Assembly: GCA_903924445.1 (NCBI GenBank)
Contig: CAIYBQ010000545.1
Coordinates: 1-32,716, forward strand
Source of the DNA: an uncultured Armatimonadota bacterium
GTDB taxonomy: Bacteria > Armatimonadota > Armatimonadia > Armatimonadales > Armatimonadaceae
DNA: 32,716 bases
Direction: 5' to 3'
In this document: in pieces, positions 7,088-14,790 of the stretch
Layout: the number at the start of each line of letters is the position of its first letter
Numbering within the stretch: the first letter of the stretch is position 1
Notes under the pieces: generated by a model
Seen by the model: only the letters and a program-made list of their open reading frames with translations
What the model was told of the DNA's origin: nothing
The model's database searches: none
Program-made: the position numbers and the translations under genes

Positions 7088-8278
7088 ATGGGTAAGGCTA
7101 AGTTTGAGCGTTCCAAGCCACACGTAAACATTGGAACCATTGGACACGTTGACCACGGTAAAACTTCGCTTACAGCAGCTATCACTACGGTTCTTGCCAA
7201 GTCCGGTGGAGCACAGGCGCGTAAGTACGAAGATATCGATGCTGCACCTGAAGAAAAAGAGCGCGGTATTACGATTAACACCGCTCACGTTGAGTATGAG
7301 ACGGCATCCCGCCACTACGCTCACGTTGACTGTCCAGGACACGCTGACTACATCAAGAACATGATTACTGGTGCAGCTCAGATGGACGGGGCAATCCTAG
7401 TTTGTTCCGCGGCTGATGGCCCAATGCCTCAGACACGTGAGCACATCCTTCTGGCACGCCAGGTTGGTGTTCCTTCCATCGTCGTCTTCCTCAACAAGGC
7501 CGACATGGTTGACGATCCTGAGCTTCTTGAGTTGGTTGAGCTCGAAGTTCGCGAACTTCTTGCCAAGTACGACTTCCCTGGCGATGACACTCCAATCATC
7601 GTCGGATCTGCCACTGAAGCTTTAGCTGGTGGACAGGGCGAGTACGGCGAGCCTGCAATCCACAAGCTCATGGAAACGGTTGATGCCTACATCCCTACGC
7701 CTGAGCGTCCAAAAGATCTTCCATTCCTCATGCCTGTTGAAGACGTCTTTACGATCACTGGTCGTGGAACGGTTGCAACTGGTCGTGTTGAGCGTGGACA
7801 GCTTAAGGCTGGTGAGCAGATCGAGATCATCGGTCTCAAGGACACTGCAACCACCACAGCTACTTCCATGGAAATGTTCCGCAAGACTCTCGACTATGTT
7901 GAGGCTGGTGACAACGCTGGAATCCTCCTCCGTGGAGTGGACCGCAAGTCCATCGAGCGTGGACAGGTTCTTGCAAAGCCAGGTTCCATCAAGCCACACA
8001 CGAAGTTCGAGGCTGAGGTCTATATCCTTTCCAAGGAAGAAGGCGGACGCCACACACCATTCTTTAGTGGGTACCGTCCTCAGTTCTACTTCCGTACAAC
8101 GGACGTCACTGGATCGATGAACCTTCCTGAAGGTGTTGAAATGATCATGCCAGGAGATAACATCAAGATCTCTGCTGAGCTGATTGCTCCTATCGCTATG
8201 GAGCAGGGATTGCGATTCGCAATCCGTGAAGGTGGACACACGGTTGGAGCAGGCGTCGTTGCCCGCGTCATCGAGTAG
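7088..8278 (+). CDS. tuf: Translation elongation factor Tu
   Basis: EF-Tu delivers aminoacyl-tRNA to the ribosomal A site as a GTPase. The 396 residues match the family. The G-domain motifs are GHVDHGKT (19-26, P-loop), DCPGH (switch II, catalytic His) and NKAD (guanine specificity). Domains 2 and 3 follow with GRGTVATGRVERG, IERGQVLAKPGSI and GGRHTPFFSGYRPQFYFRTTDVTG. The ATG at 7088 is preceded by an ideal ribosome-binding site AGGAGAG (7077-7083). A longer in-frame start at 7040 would add 16 residues unlike any EF-Tu and is rejected. The gene sits between tRNA-Thr and tRNA-Trp, probably as one transcript from the promoter at 6846-6874. In many bacteria tuf-trpT is followed by secE and nusG; here it is not. 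Confidence 0.98.
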   Translation: MGKAKFERSKPHVNIGTIGHVDHGKTSLTAAITTVLAKSGGAQARKYEDIDAAPEEKERGITINTAHVEYETASRHYAHVDCPGHADYIKNMITGAAQMDGAILVCSAADGPMPQTREHILLARQVGVPSIVVFLNKADMVDDPELLELVELEVRELLAKYDFPGDDTPIIVGSATEALAGGQGEYGEPAIHKLMETVDAYIPTPERPKDLPFLMPVEDVFTITGRGTVATGRVERGQLKAGEQIEIIGLKDTATTTATSMEMFRKTLDYVEAGDNAGILLRGVDRKSIERGQVLAKPGSIKPHTKFEAEVYILSKEEGGRHTPFFSGYRPQFYFRTTDVTGSMNLPEGVEMIMPGDNIKISAELIAPIAMEQGLRFAIREGGHTVGAGVVARVIE

Positions 8279-8285
8279 TTCAATA

Positions 8286-8316
8286 TGGGAATGCATCTGC
8301 AACAGATGCATTCCCA
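8286..8316 (+). other. Perfect 14-bp hairpin between tuf and tRNA-Trp
   Basis: Arms 8286-8299 and 8303-8316 are perfectly complementary with a 3-nt CAA loop. No T-run follows; tRNA-Trp starts 4 nt later. It could be an RNA-processing site, a weak or partial terminator, or a 3' stabiliser of tuf mRNA. Confidence 0.75.
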
Positions 8317-8320
8317 CAAT

Positions 8321-8392
8321 GGGGGTGTAGTTCAGTGGTAGAACATCGGCCTCCAAAGCCGAGTGTCGTGGGTTCGAGTCCTGCCACCCCCG
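8321..8392 (+). tRNA. tRNA-Trp (anticodon CCA)
   Basis: A complete cloverleaf: acceptor GGGGGTG (8321-8327) with CACCCCC (8385-8391), D-arm GTTCAGTGGTAGAAC, anticodon stem TCGGC/GCCGA with loop CTCCAAA giving anticodon CCA, and T-loop TTCGAGT. The discriminator G at 8392 is the usual Trp identity base. CCA end is not encoded. It is the last gene of the tRNA-Thr/tuf unit. Confidence 0.95.
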
Positions 8393-8396
8393 TAAG

Positions 8397-8425
8397 AAAG
8401 AGACATCATATGATGTCTCTTTTTT
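8397..8425 (+). terminator. Rho-independent terminator after tRNA-Trp
   Basis: A self-complementary 26-nt palindrome (8397-8422, arms containing AGAGACATCA and TGATGTCTCT) runs into a T-run (8420-8425). It ends the tRNA-Thr/tuf/tRNA-Trp unit. Confidence 0.9.
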
Positions 8426-8485
8426 GTGCTTAACGTCCTGACATCGTTATCGAAATCGTCAGGCTAAGCGTGCGGGTGTGGTTGG

Positions 8486-8516
8486 AAGGTAGACATTGGC
8501 ATCCGATGTCTACCTT
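8486..8516. terminator. Hairpin at the end of the copper monooxygenase gene
   Basis: AAGGTAGACAT (8486-8496) pairs with ATGTCTACCTT (8506-8516) around a 9-nt loop. The TAG stop of the minus-strand gene lies in the stem. A short T-run follows on the plus strand only, so it may act as a second stop for read-through from tRNA-Trp or as a 3' end structure of the convergent gene. Confidence 0.4.
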
Positions 8517-10249
8517 TTGTTCGCGCCCAGATGCTCATCGTTATCTGTGTAACCAAAGAACACACTACACATTTCTTCATCTGTTCCCTCACCCCAAATG
8601 ATGTCTCTAGGCGGCTTGTGAGGATTGTCAATGTTGGATGAGGTGTTGTCATAAGACGCAACGATATCGATCCTTGTACCACGGGGAAGCACGAGGGGAG
8701 TCAAGAAGCGATAGCTAGGCTGCCATCGGAAATCCCATCGACTGATGTTGATAATCGTGATCATCTGACCATTTGGAAGCTCTGCTGTAACCTTCATTGT
8801 TCGCCCCAGCAAATGTAGATGCGGCGTTATCGAATGAAGACTTACATTCGAGTTGATTACAGCCGATGCTTCAGCGGTTCCCTTAGGGTCGTTTGCCTTG
8901 ATATTGATGTTGTACGTACCGACATCACCAACTCGATATCGCTTATCGACTGGGTCATCCGTAAAATATAGTCCAGTCGCTGTGATATCGGATTCTTGTT
9001 TTCCCGTTAAGTGATAGTGGACCTCAACGACAAGGTCTGCTCCTTTGGGAATGGGAATCCCTGATTGGAGAGGAAGTTTTCGGGGCTTGTGGCCCGGCGT
9101 CCAGCCACCAATGACATAGTAGTCCTTGAAACCTGGTCCGTTACCTGGTGTTGGATTCGTATATCCAATCTCTGAGTCGGCATCATCCATCTTTCGGGCG
9201 GCACCACTCATGTCAATGAATGCACTGACATGGTGAACAGACTGGACAGCTCCAGGTTGAAATGCAATCGCATTCATCCAACGGTCGCGGTCTGTGATGT
9301 TCTTGAACACAAAGCACCGGTAATGATCTTTCCCAACACTTGGCGTGACATATGGCATATCCATGCTTATAACCGCTGTGGGTTGGCCTAGATGCCATTG
9401 ACTTTTTGCAAGTTCCTTGAACTGGATTGTAGACGGTGACTTCCCACCAATAGGCATACCGCGCTTGAACCAGAGGTCCAGGCGCTGCATATCGATAAAA
9501 GACAGCGACGGGTCATCGTGGAATTTCCCGATGTCTTCTGCTTGCCAAGGTGGCATTGTTCTACGATTCACCAATGCCTGTATTTTCGTCGCCATTCCAT
9601 AGATGTCGGAATAGTCAGCCAACTTTATCGGCCCCACACCAGTGCCTGTGTGACACGGCAGGCATGTTCGTTCAAAGATCGTGTTGATGCCTCCATTCCA
9701 TGTAGTCGGGCTGGAGGAGGCGGGTGTCGACTCTGAATTTGACTGTGTGGGAATGACTACCGTGGCCAACCGGAGAGGGCACCCAGTCACGGATGTTGAT
9801 CTTATGTAGGCCTTTCGGTTTCTGATTCCATCGACGGCAAGGATTGGATAGAAGCGGCCAGATTTCTCTGTGTCATCCCGTTCAGTTAGTTTCCCGGTAA
9901 ATACCACAGTGTTTCCACGATGCAAAATCGTCGTCGGCGTTGTTCGAACCTTCAAGTTCTTTGCATCTTCTGATGAAAGGCTATACCCGACACCCGAGAG
10001 CCCATGATCCTTCAGCCATTTGGTAACGGATGCTTTCGTCTCGTTGGCATTAGGAAACACAATCAAGATCTTGACATCACGCTTACGCAATGCACTTAGA
10101 TTTACCGACAGTGTCCTTGCCGTGCGTCCTGCGACGGGACAATCTGTTGCAGCAAAGACAGTAAGTTTGTATTGAGTATATTCAGAAACAGCTGTCTGGA
10201 CTGCTGTAATCATCGAAGTTAGCAGTGCTACGGTCAACATTCTATGCAT
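8510..10249 (-). CDS. Exported redoxin - cytochrome c - copper type II monooxygenase fusion
   Basis: A 579-residue protein with three parts. After a signal peptide (about 1-20) comes a thioredoxin-fold/redoxin domain (about 25-150) with a single Cys37 in TDCPVAGRTA. Next is a cytochrome c-like segment with a heme motif CLPCH (196-200) and MPPW (232-235). Last is a domain resembling peptidylglycine/dopamine monooxygenases. All six copper ligands appear present: HH (339-340) and His411 in VEVHYH for one copper; His477 and His479 in HLHLLG plus Met560 in EEMC for the other. Such enzymes hydroxylate C-H bonds using O2 and an electron donor; the substrate here is unknown. Heme and redoxin could supply electrons (inference). 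I start at ATG 10249, whose A is shared with the MoxR stop (TGATG), because this gives the signal peptide. It converges on tRNA-Trp. Confidence 0.82.
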   Translation of the reverse strand: MHRMLTVALLTSMITAVQTAVSEYTQYKLTVFAATDCPVAGRTARTLSVNLSALRKRDVKILIVFPNANETKASVTKWLKDHGLSGVGYSLSSEDAKNLKVRTTPTTILHRGNTVVFTGKLTERDDTEKSGRFYPILAVDGIRNRKAYIRSTSVTGCPLRLATVVIPTQSNSESTPASSSPTTWNGGINTIFERTCLPCHTGTGVGPIKLADYSDIYGMATKIQALVNRRTMPPWQAEDIGKFHDDPSLSFIDMQRLDLWFKRGMPIGGKSPSTIQFKELAKSQWHLGQPTAVISMDMPYVTPSVGKDHYRCFVFKNITDRDRWMNAIAFQPGAVQSVHHVSAFIDMSGAARKMDDADSEIGYTNPTPGNGPGFKDYYVIGGWTPGHKPRKLPLQSGIPIPKGADLVVEVHYHLTGKQESDITATGLYFTDDPVDKRYRVGDVGTYNINIKANDPKGTAEASAVINSNVSLHSITPHLHLLGRTMKVTAELPNGQMITIINISRWDFRWQPSYRFLTPLVLPRGTRIDIVASYDNTSSNIDNPHKPPRDIIWGEGTDEEMCSVFFGYTDNDEHLGANKR

Positions 10250-11178
10250 CAGGTTGGAACCTTTACATTTGTCATCGCACTCTGCAGCTGATCTAGCGAA
10301 AGTCCTGAACCAGTACATCGATGCATAAGCACATATGGGATTACCTCGATGATGACATCCGGTGTGACGTAATCTTTTTCAGCTCGCAGCCATGTAAGGC
10401 TTTGAGCAATCCTCTGTAGCCAAAGCGCGGCTCTAGGCGAAAGCTGTGCAGTTGCACCTAAGTGGAGACGAATAGCTCGGATTACATCAACGATGAATGC
10501 TTGTACATCTGGATGAATGGACACTTTGCGAACTTCCAATGTCATCTGGAGCCACTCGTCTGAACGACAAACAGACATCAAGTGCGTAACAGGTTCGTCA
10601 ATGATGTGCGACTGGAGCATGCGTATTTCTTCATCCCGCGTTGGCAGCTGCAACGATATACGAATGGCGAATCGATCAAGTTGCGCATCAGGAAGTGGAA
10701 AAGTTCCTGCCTGATCCATTGGGTTTTGTGTTGCGATAACAACAAAGGGCTTAGGTAACTGATATGAGTCTGATTCGACGGTGACGTCGTTTTCACTCAT
10801 CGCTTCGAGGAATGCCGCTTGTGTTCTTGGAGTCGCTCTGTTTAGTTCATCGGCCAGCACGATATTGCTGAAGATGGGACCTTGATGAAAGGTAAAGTCT
10901 CCTCGGTTGAAGTTGTAATAGCGGCCCCCGAGAACATCACCGGGTGTTAGGTCAGGCGTACACTGAATTCGCCTGGTTACACCGCCAAGTGACTGTGCTA
11001 TCGCTTTCGCAAGTGTTGTCTTTCCAGTCCCGGGTTTGTCATCCAATAGAACGTGCCCTCCGGAAATCACGGTGGCGATGACAAGTTCGATCACCTGCTC
11101 CTTACCCGGGAGGATGCTTGCTACGTTCTTCACGACTGACTGGGCAGTACGTTGGAGATTAGATGTCACTTTGAACAT
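10249..11178 (-). CDS. MoxR-family AAA+ ATPase
   Basis: A cytoplasmic AAA+ ATPase of 309 residues, typical of MoxR. Walker A is PGTGKTT (49-55), Walker B is IVLADELNR (106-114), sensor 1 is ATQNP (149-153), and the arginine-finger region is PLPDAQLDRF (161-170). A C-terminal lid with LSPRAALWLQ follows. MoxR proteins act as chaperones in the maturation or activation of metalloenzymes and other complexes, usually with DUF58 and VWA partners. None of those partners is present here. The start ATG 11178 lies inside the preceding oxidoreductase gene (20-nt overlap), and the stop shares TGATG with the copper monooxygenase fusion, so all three genes are translationally linked. A role in maturing that copper/heme protein is an attractive inference but unproved. 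Confidence 0.9.
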   Translation of the reverse strand: MFKVTSNLQRTAQSVVKNVASILPGKEQVIELVIATVISGGHVLLDDKPGTGKTTLAKAIAQSLGGVTRRIQCTPDLTPGDVLGGRYYNFNRGDFTFHQGPIFSNIVLADELNRATPRTQAAFLEAMSENDVTVESDSYQLPKPFVVIATQNPMDQAGTFPLPDAQLDRFAIRISLQLPTRDEEIRMLQSHIIDEPVTHLMSVCRSDEWLQMTLEVRKVSIHPDVQAFIVDVIRAIRLHLGATAQLSPRAALWLQRIAQSLTWLRAEKDYVTPDVIIEVIPYVLMHRCTGSGLSLDQLQSAMTNVKVPT

Positions 11179-12196
11179 CCGGATGGCTTGTTAAACCGGA
11201 ATTTGAGGAATCAAGTCCAGCTTGTAGAATCGCCTGCGCATTCCGTGAAACCAATGGGTTACAAACGCCTTGTATTGGCGCCCCCGTTTCCAGGTGATTC
11301 ACAAAATACTGTGGACCATTTTGATTGGGATATACAGGTTGGGTGACTTCGATTTCGGTAAAGGAATCCTTACCAGACAGGAGCAACAGCTTTCCGCGTT
11401 CAATTCCTATGGATGCAGCAGACCCATACGCAACTGGATTTCCTCCAAAATACCCTGTTACTTGAGACCAGCTGGCTTCAGCAACGGCAATTGCAGTCTT
11501 GTACTTCATCGTGATTACTGCATTGTCATCACAAATCTCATAGTCTTTTGCAAGACGTCCACGGAGTCCAGTGACATCCGATGGAAGTCCCAAGTGATAC
11601 GCCGCAATAACGGAGCCGTAGCAACAATAATCCATAAAGGCGCCCGCGCCGTTCAATTTCTCATCATAGAGCCACTCAACGAATGCCGGATCACAGCCAA
11701 TTTCCTTGGGACCATTGTGGGCTGAGCGATACCGAATGTAGTGAATCGTGCCAATATCTCCAGCATCAAGTGATGCATGAAAAGCTTGAAACAGAGGATT
11801 CCAAGCAGTTGGCCAGTTGACCATCAAGGAACGTCCAGACTCTTTAGATGCTGCCAGCATCCTGTCTGCATCCTCGAGGGTGCTTGCCATTGGCTTTTCG
11901 GTGATGACATTACAACCATTCTCAAACGCTTCGATAGCCAGGTGGGCGTGATGAGCATTTGGTGCGGCAATTTGGGTGATGTTCGCCTGTCCTATGAGAG
12001 CTGAATACATCGCTTCGGTCGATGAAAACACAGGAACATCCGGGTATTCATTGGCAAATCGCTCAGTAAGTCGCGTATCGGTTTCGGCTACACCAATGAT
12101 TTTTGCATTTGGCAAGTTTTGCCAATGAACGAGCTCACCCCAGATGTGATCGTGCGAAAGTCCAGCAATAACGACATTCCAGCGCATTTCACTCAT
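11159..12196 (-). CDS. Gfo/Idh/MocA-family NAD(P)-dependent oxidoreductase
   Basis: A 345-residue two-domain dehydrogenase of the glucose-fructose oxidoreductase / inositol dehydrogenase family. The N-terminal Rossmann fold starts WNVVIAGLSHDHIWG; this is a GLSHDH variant rather than the common GxGxxG. The family motif EKPMA (100-104) contributes the conserved Lys101. The C-terminal alpha/beta domain contains YRSAHNGP, GAGAFMDYCCYG (normally GG...D.G.H) and AEASWSQVTG. The substrate, usually a sugar or inositol, cannot be deduced. I start at ATG 12196 with GAGG 8 nt upstream, not at the TTG 24 nt earlier. It is the first gene of the chain with MoxR and the copper enzyme, overlapping MoxR by 20 nt. 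Its biochemical link to them is unclear. Confidence 0.88.
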   Translation of the reverse strand: MSEMRWNVVIAGLSHDHIWGELVHWQNLPNAKIIGVAETDTRLTERFANEYPDVPVFSSTEAMYSALIGQANITQIAAPNAHHAHLAIEAFENGCNVITEKPMASTLEDADRMLAASKESGRSLMVNWPTAWNPLFQAFHASLDAGDIGTIHYIRYRSAHNGPKEIGCDPAFVEWLYDEKLNGAGAFMDYCCYGSVIAAYHLGLPSDVTGLRGRLAKDYEICDDNAVITMKYKTAIAVAEASWSQVTGYFGGNPVAYGSAASIGIERGKLLLLSGKDSFTEIEVTQPVYPNQNGPQYFVNHLETGAPIQGVCNPLVSRNAQAILQAGLDSSNSGLTSHPDVQSDI

Positions 12197-12259
12197 AATT
12201 GTTGCCTCAACTCTGTACAACCTGATAACTTTGTTATTGGACCGGAGCGGAACCTATCA

Positions 12260-12343
12260 GCCCAGGTGGTGAAATGGTAGACACGGCGGACTTAAAATCC
12301 GCTTCCGCAAGGAGTGCGGGTTCGAATCCCGCCTTGGGCACCA
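12260..12343 (+). tRNA. tRNA-Leu (anticodon TAA), CCA encoded
   Basis: A class II tRNA: acceptor GCCCAGG with CTTGGGC, anticodon stem GCGGA/TCCGC around CTTAAAA giving anticodon TAA, a long variable arm (TTCCGCAAGGAGTG region) and T-arm GCGGGTTCGAATCCCGC. Discriminator A at 12340 is followed by an encoded CCA (12341-12343), unlike the other three tRNAs in this window. Confidence 0.95.
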
Positions 12344-12457
12344 TTCCCGGTCCACCTTCTCATTTACATATCATACGCCCTATAGGCCACGTGAACAGGC
12401 CAATCGCGGTAGACTGTATCATCGCAATTTGCGTGTGAAACTTCGTGAGGTGGCACT

Positions 12458-13948
12458 GTGGCGGTTACGTTCGACTCTTCAAAAGATACTGATGTGTTGG
12501 TTATTGGTGGGGGACCTGGTGGATATCCCGCTGCAATCCGTGCAGCGCAGCTCGGCGCCCGCGTAACCATTGTTGAAGCAGATAAGCTCGGAGGGACATG
12601 TCTGAACTGGGGATGTATCCCTACGAAGACGATGATCGCATCCGTTGCAGCCCTTCACACACTAAAACATGCCGCGGATTTTGGCTTGTTTGCAGAAAAT
12701 GTAGGCTTCGACTTCACGAAGATTATGGCTCGCAAGGATGCCAACCTAAAGAAGCTCGTGGGTGGCATCGGCTACCTGATGAAGAAGAACAAGATTACGC
12801 ATCTCCAGGGCTTTGCATCATTTGTCGACCGCTCTACAGTTCTCATCACCAAGAGTGATGGAACCACGCAAACGGTCACGGCAAACAATGTGATCATTGC
12901 AACGGGCTCTGTTCCGACAAAGCTTCCGATTCCTGGTCTAGATGCAGCTGATATTTGGCATTCGAACCATGAAGCATCGAAGCGCATCGTTGATGGATCA
13001 ATCGCTGAAGGTGCGATTTGGTCATCCAACGAAGCGGTCACAGCAAAGCGTGTTCCTGAGCGACTCGTGGTTATCGGTGGTGGCGTTATCGGTGTTGAAT
13101 TCGCTTACACCTACGCTGGTCTCGGCAGCAAGGTGACTGTCCTCGAATTCATGCCACGCGTCATTGCGAACTTGGATGCCGATCTCGGTACAGAACTCGC
13201 GAAGATTCTCAAGAAGCAAGGTGTTGACCTCAAGACTGAAGTCAAGGTCACTGGTGTCACCGACAATGCAGACGGTGGAAAAACGGTAGCCTTCGAAGGC
13301 AAGGATGGCACTATTGGATCAGTTGAAGCAGATGTCGTTCTTGTTGCAACAGGCCGTACACCGTTCACAGATGGCCTTAACCTGGATGGCGTAGGAATAA
13401 CCTTGGGGTCAGAAAAGGGGCGCCGCGCCATTCCTGTCGATACAAGGATGAAGACGCCTGTAGCAGGCATCTACGCAATCGGTGATGTCGTTGGTTCTGG
13501 GCTTGCGCACACAGCGACGGCGGAAGGCCTTATTGCTGCAGAAAACATATGTGGCCACGACGCGGAAATGAATTACCGGGCCATTCCATCGTGTATCTAC
13601 ACAGAACCTGAAGTTGCAGCCGTTGGCCTCTCCGAAGAAGCTGCGCGTCAAGCGGGTTACGATGTTCAGGTTGGGACATTCACATTCCAAAACTTGGCTA
13701 AAGCAATGGCCATCAACGAGCGTGATGGTTTTGTCAAGGTTGTAGCGGACAAAAAGTACGGCGAGCTGCTTGGCTTCCATATTATTGGCCCTCACGCAAC
13801 CGACCTTATCCACGAGGGTGTTGTTTCTATACAGCTCGAGAACACCGTCAAAGAGTTAATGAAAACGGTTCATGCACACCCATCGTTAGCCGAAGCTGTT
13901 GGTCAAGCTAACGAAGACGTTCTCGGAATGGCGATTGATAAAGGCTAA
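12458..13948 (+). CDS. lpd: Dihydrolipoyl dehydrogenase (E3)
   Basis: A FAD-dependent flavoenzyme that reoxidises the dihydrolipoyl groups of 2-oxoacid dehydrogenase complexes or the glycine cleavage system, passing electrons to NAD+. The 496 residues show the FAD-binding GGGPGGYPAAIRAAQLG (17-33), the redox disulfide in GGTCLNWGCIPTK (Cys48 and Cys53), the NAD-binding VIGGGVIGVEFA, the FAD motif GIYAIGDVVG, and the C-terminal catalytic pair HAHPSLAE (His474, Glu479). Compared with typical E3 proteins there is a roughly 20-residue insertion between the first FAD segment and the NAD domain (around IWHSNHEASKRIVDGS). Start is GTG 12458 with GAGGTG upstream. No E1, E2 or lipoylation gene is in the window, so the partner complex is unknown. 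Confidence 0.95.
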   Translation: MAVTFDSSKDTDVLVIGGGPGGYPAAIRAAQLGARVTIVEADKLGGTCLNWGCIPTKTMIASVAALHTLKHAADFGLFAENVGFDFTKIMARKDANLKKLVGGIGYLMKKNKITHLQGFASFVDRSTVLITKSDGTTQTVTANNVIIATGSVPTKLPIPGLDAADIWHSNHEASKRIVDGSIAEGAIWSSNEAVTAKRVPERLVVIGGGVIGVEFAYTYAGLGSKVTVLEFMPRVIANLDADLGTELAKILKKQGVDLKTEVKVTGVTDNADGGKTVAFEGKDGTIGSVEADVVLVATGRTPFTDGLNLDGVGITLGSEKGRRAIPVDTRMKTPVAGIYAIGDVVGSGLAHTATAEGLIAAENICGHDAEMNYRAIPSCIYTEPEVAAVGLSEEAARQAGYDVQVGTFTFQNLAKAMAINERDGFVKVVADKKYGELLGFHIIGPHATDLIHEGVVSIQLENTVKELMKTVHAHPSLAEAVGQANEDVLGMAIDKG

Positions 13949-13986
13949 AGCACATCAAAGCAAGCATTCGGACAAGGATTCTGTAG

Positions 13987-14790
13987 ATGGGTAATGTTTT
14001 TGGTGTTGTCCCAGTAGCTGGCTTCGGAAGCCGGCTAAAGCCTCTTACCAACCTTTTGCCCAAGGAACTACTTCCGGTTGGGCGCCACTTGATTGTGGAG
14101 CGTGTCATATCTGAACTGAAGTCCGCTGGTATTGTAGATTTTGTTTTTGTGGTTTCACCACCGAAGCTTGCGATATTCGAAGCGATGCTCGGTCATGGTG
14201 ATGGATTAGGTGTCAGAATCCAATATTCCGTGCAAAGCCATATGGGGGGACTAGCGGATGCTGTTTTGTGTACGCAACCGTTCGTCCCTTCTGATTGCAA
14301 AATGCTCGTCGCGCTGGGAGATTCGTTTTTCTCGGGTGGTTTAGATGGTAGTGTTGTCAAACGTATGTTGGACACAAAGGCACATGGGGCAATAGCGACG
14401 CGTGAAGTCTCCCTTGAATTTGTCTCACGTTATGGAATAGTCGCTCTTAGTGACGGGACGAGTCTTATTTCATACATTGTTGAAAAGCCTAATCCCGACA
14501 TTGCTCCATCGCGAAATGCTGTTTGTGCACGTTACCTAATTGATACATCGATATTCCAAATCATTCGTGATTCAAAACCGACGGATGGTTCAGAACATCA
14601 ACTCACCGGTTGCCTCAATGACTGGATTCAAACCGGTCATACGATTGAGAGCATTCCCCTCATGAATGGTGAGAAGCGTCACGATGTAGGTAACTTTGAT
14701 ACCTATTACGCATCTGTTATGGAATTGGCTTTGGAAGAAGCAACCGACCGGCCTCAGCTGGAACGGATGTTAAAGGAGCAACTGCCGTGA
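13987..14790 (+). CDS. GalU/RfbA-type sugar-phosphate nucleotidyltransferase
   Basis: A 267-residue cytoplasmic nucleotidyltransferase. The N-terminal signature PVAGFGSRLKPLTNLLPKEL is that of UTP-glucose-1-phosphate uridylyltransferase (GalU) and related RmlA enzymes: a glycine-rich nucleotide loop followed by PKE. LVALGDSFF near residue 110 is the metal/nucleotide segment, and EKPNPD near 166 is the usual sugar-contacting motif. No hexapeptide-repeat tail is present. It would make an NDP-sugar such as UDP- or dTDP-glucose; the base and sugar cannot be settled here. AAGGA lies about 10 nt before ATG 13987. The stop overlaps the GTG of the next nucleotidyltransferase gene (GTGA). It is the first of four genes for activated-sugar synthesis. 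Confidence 0.85.
   Translation: MGNVFGVVPVAGFGSRLKPLTNLLPKELLPVGRHLIVERVISELKSAGIVDFVFVVSPPKLAIFEAMLGHGDGLGVRIQYSVQSHMGGLADAVLCTQPFVPSDCKMLVALGDSFFSGGLDGSVVKRMLDTKAHGAIATREVSLEFVSRYGIVALSDGTSLISYIVEKPNPDIAPSRNAVCARYLIDTSIFQIIRDSKPTDGSEHQLTGCLNDWIQTGHTIESIPLMNGEKRHDVGNFDTYYASVMELALEEATDRPQLERMLKEQLP

Noticed and set aside
7622..8356. Long minus-strand open frame opposite tuf
   Set aside because: It is antisense to highly conserved EF-Tu domains 2 and 3 and crosses tRNA-Trp; no family likeness.
12225..12237. ATAAC-TTT-GTTAT small palindrome between the oxidoreductase gene and tRNA-Leu
   Set aside because: A 5-bp half-site palindrome is too short to claim as an operator without other copies.
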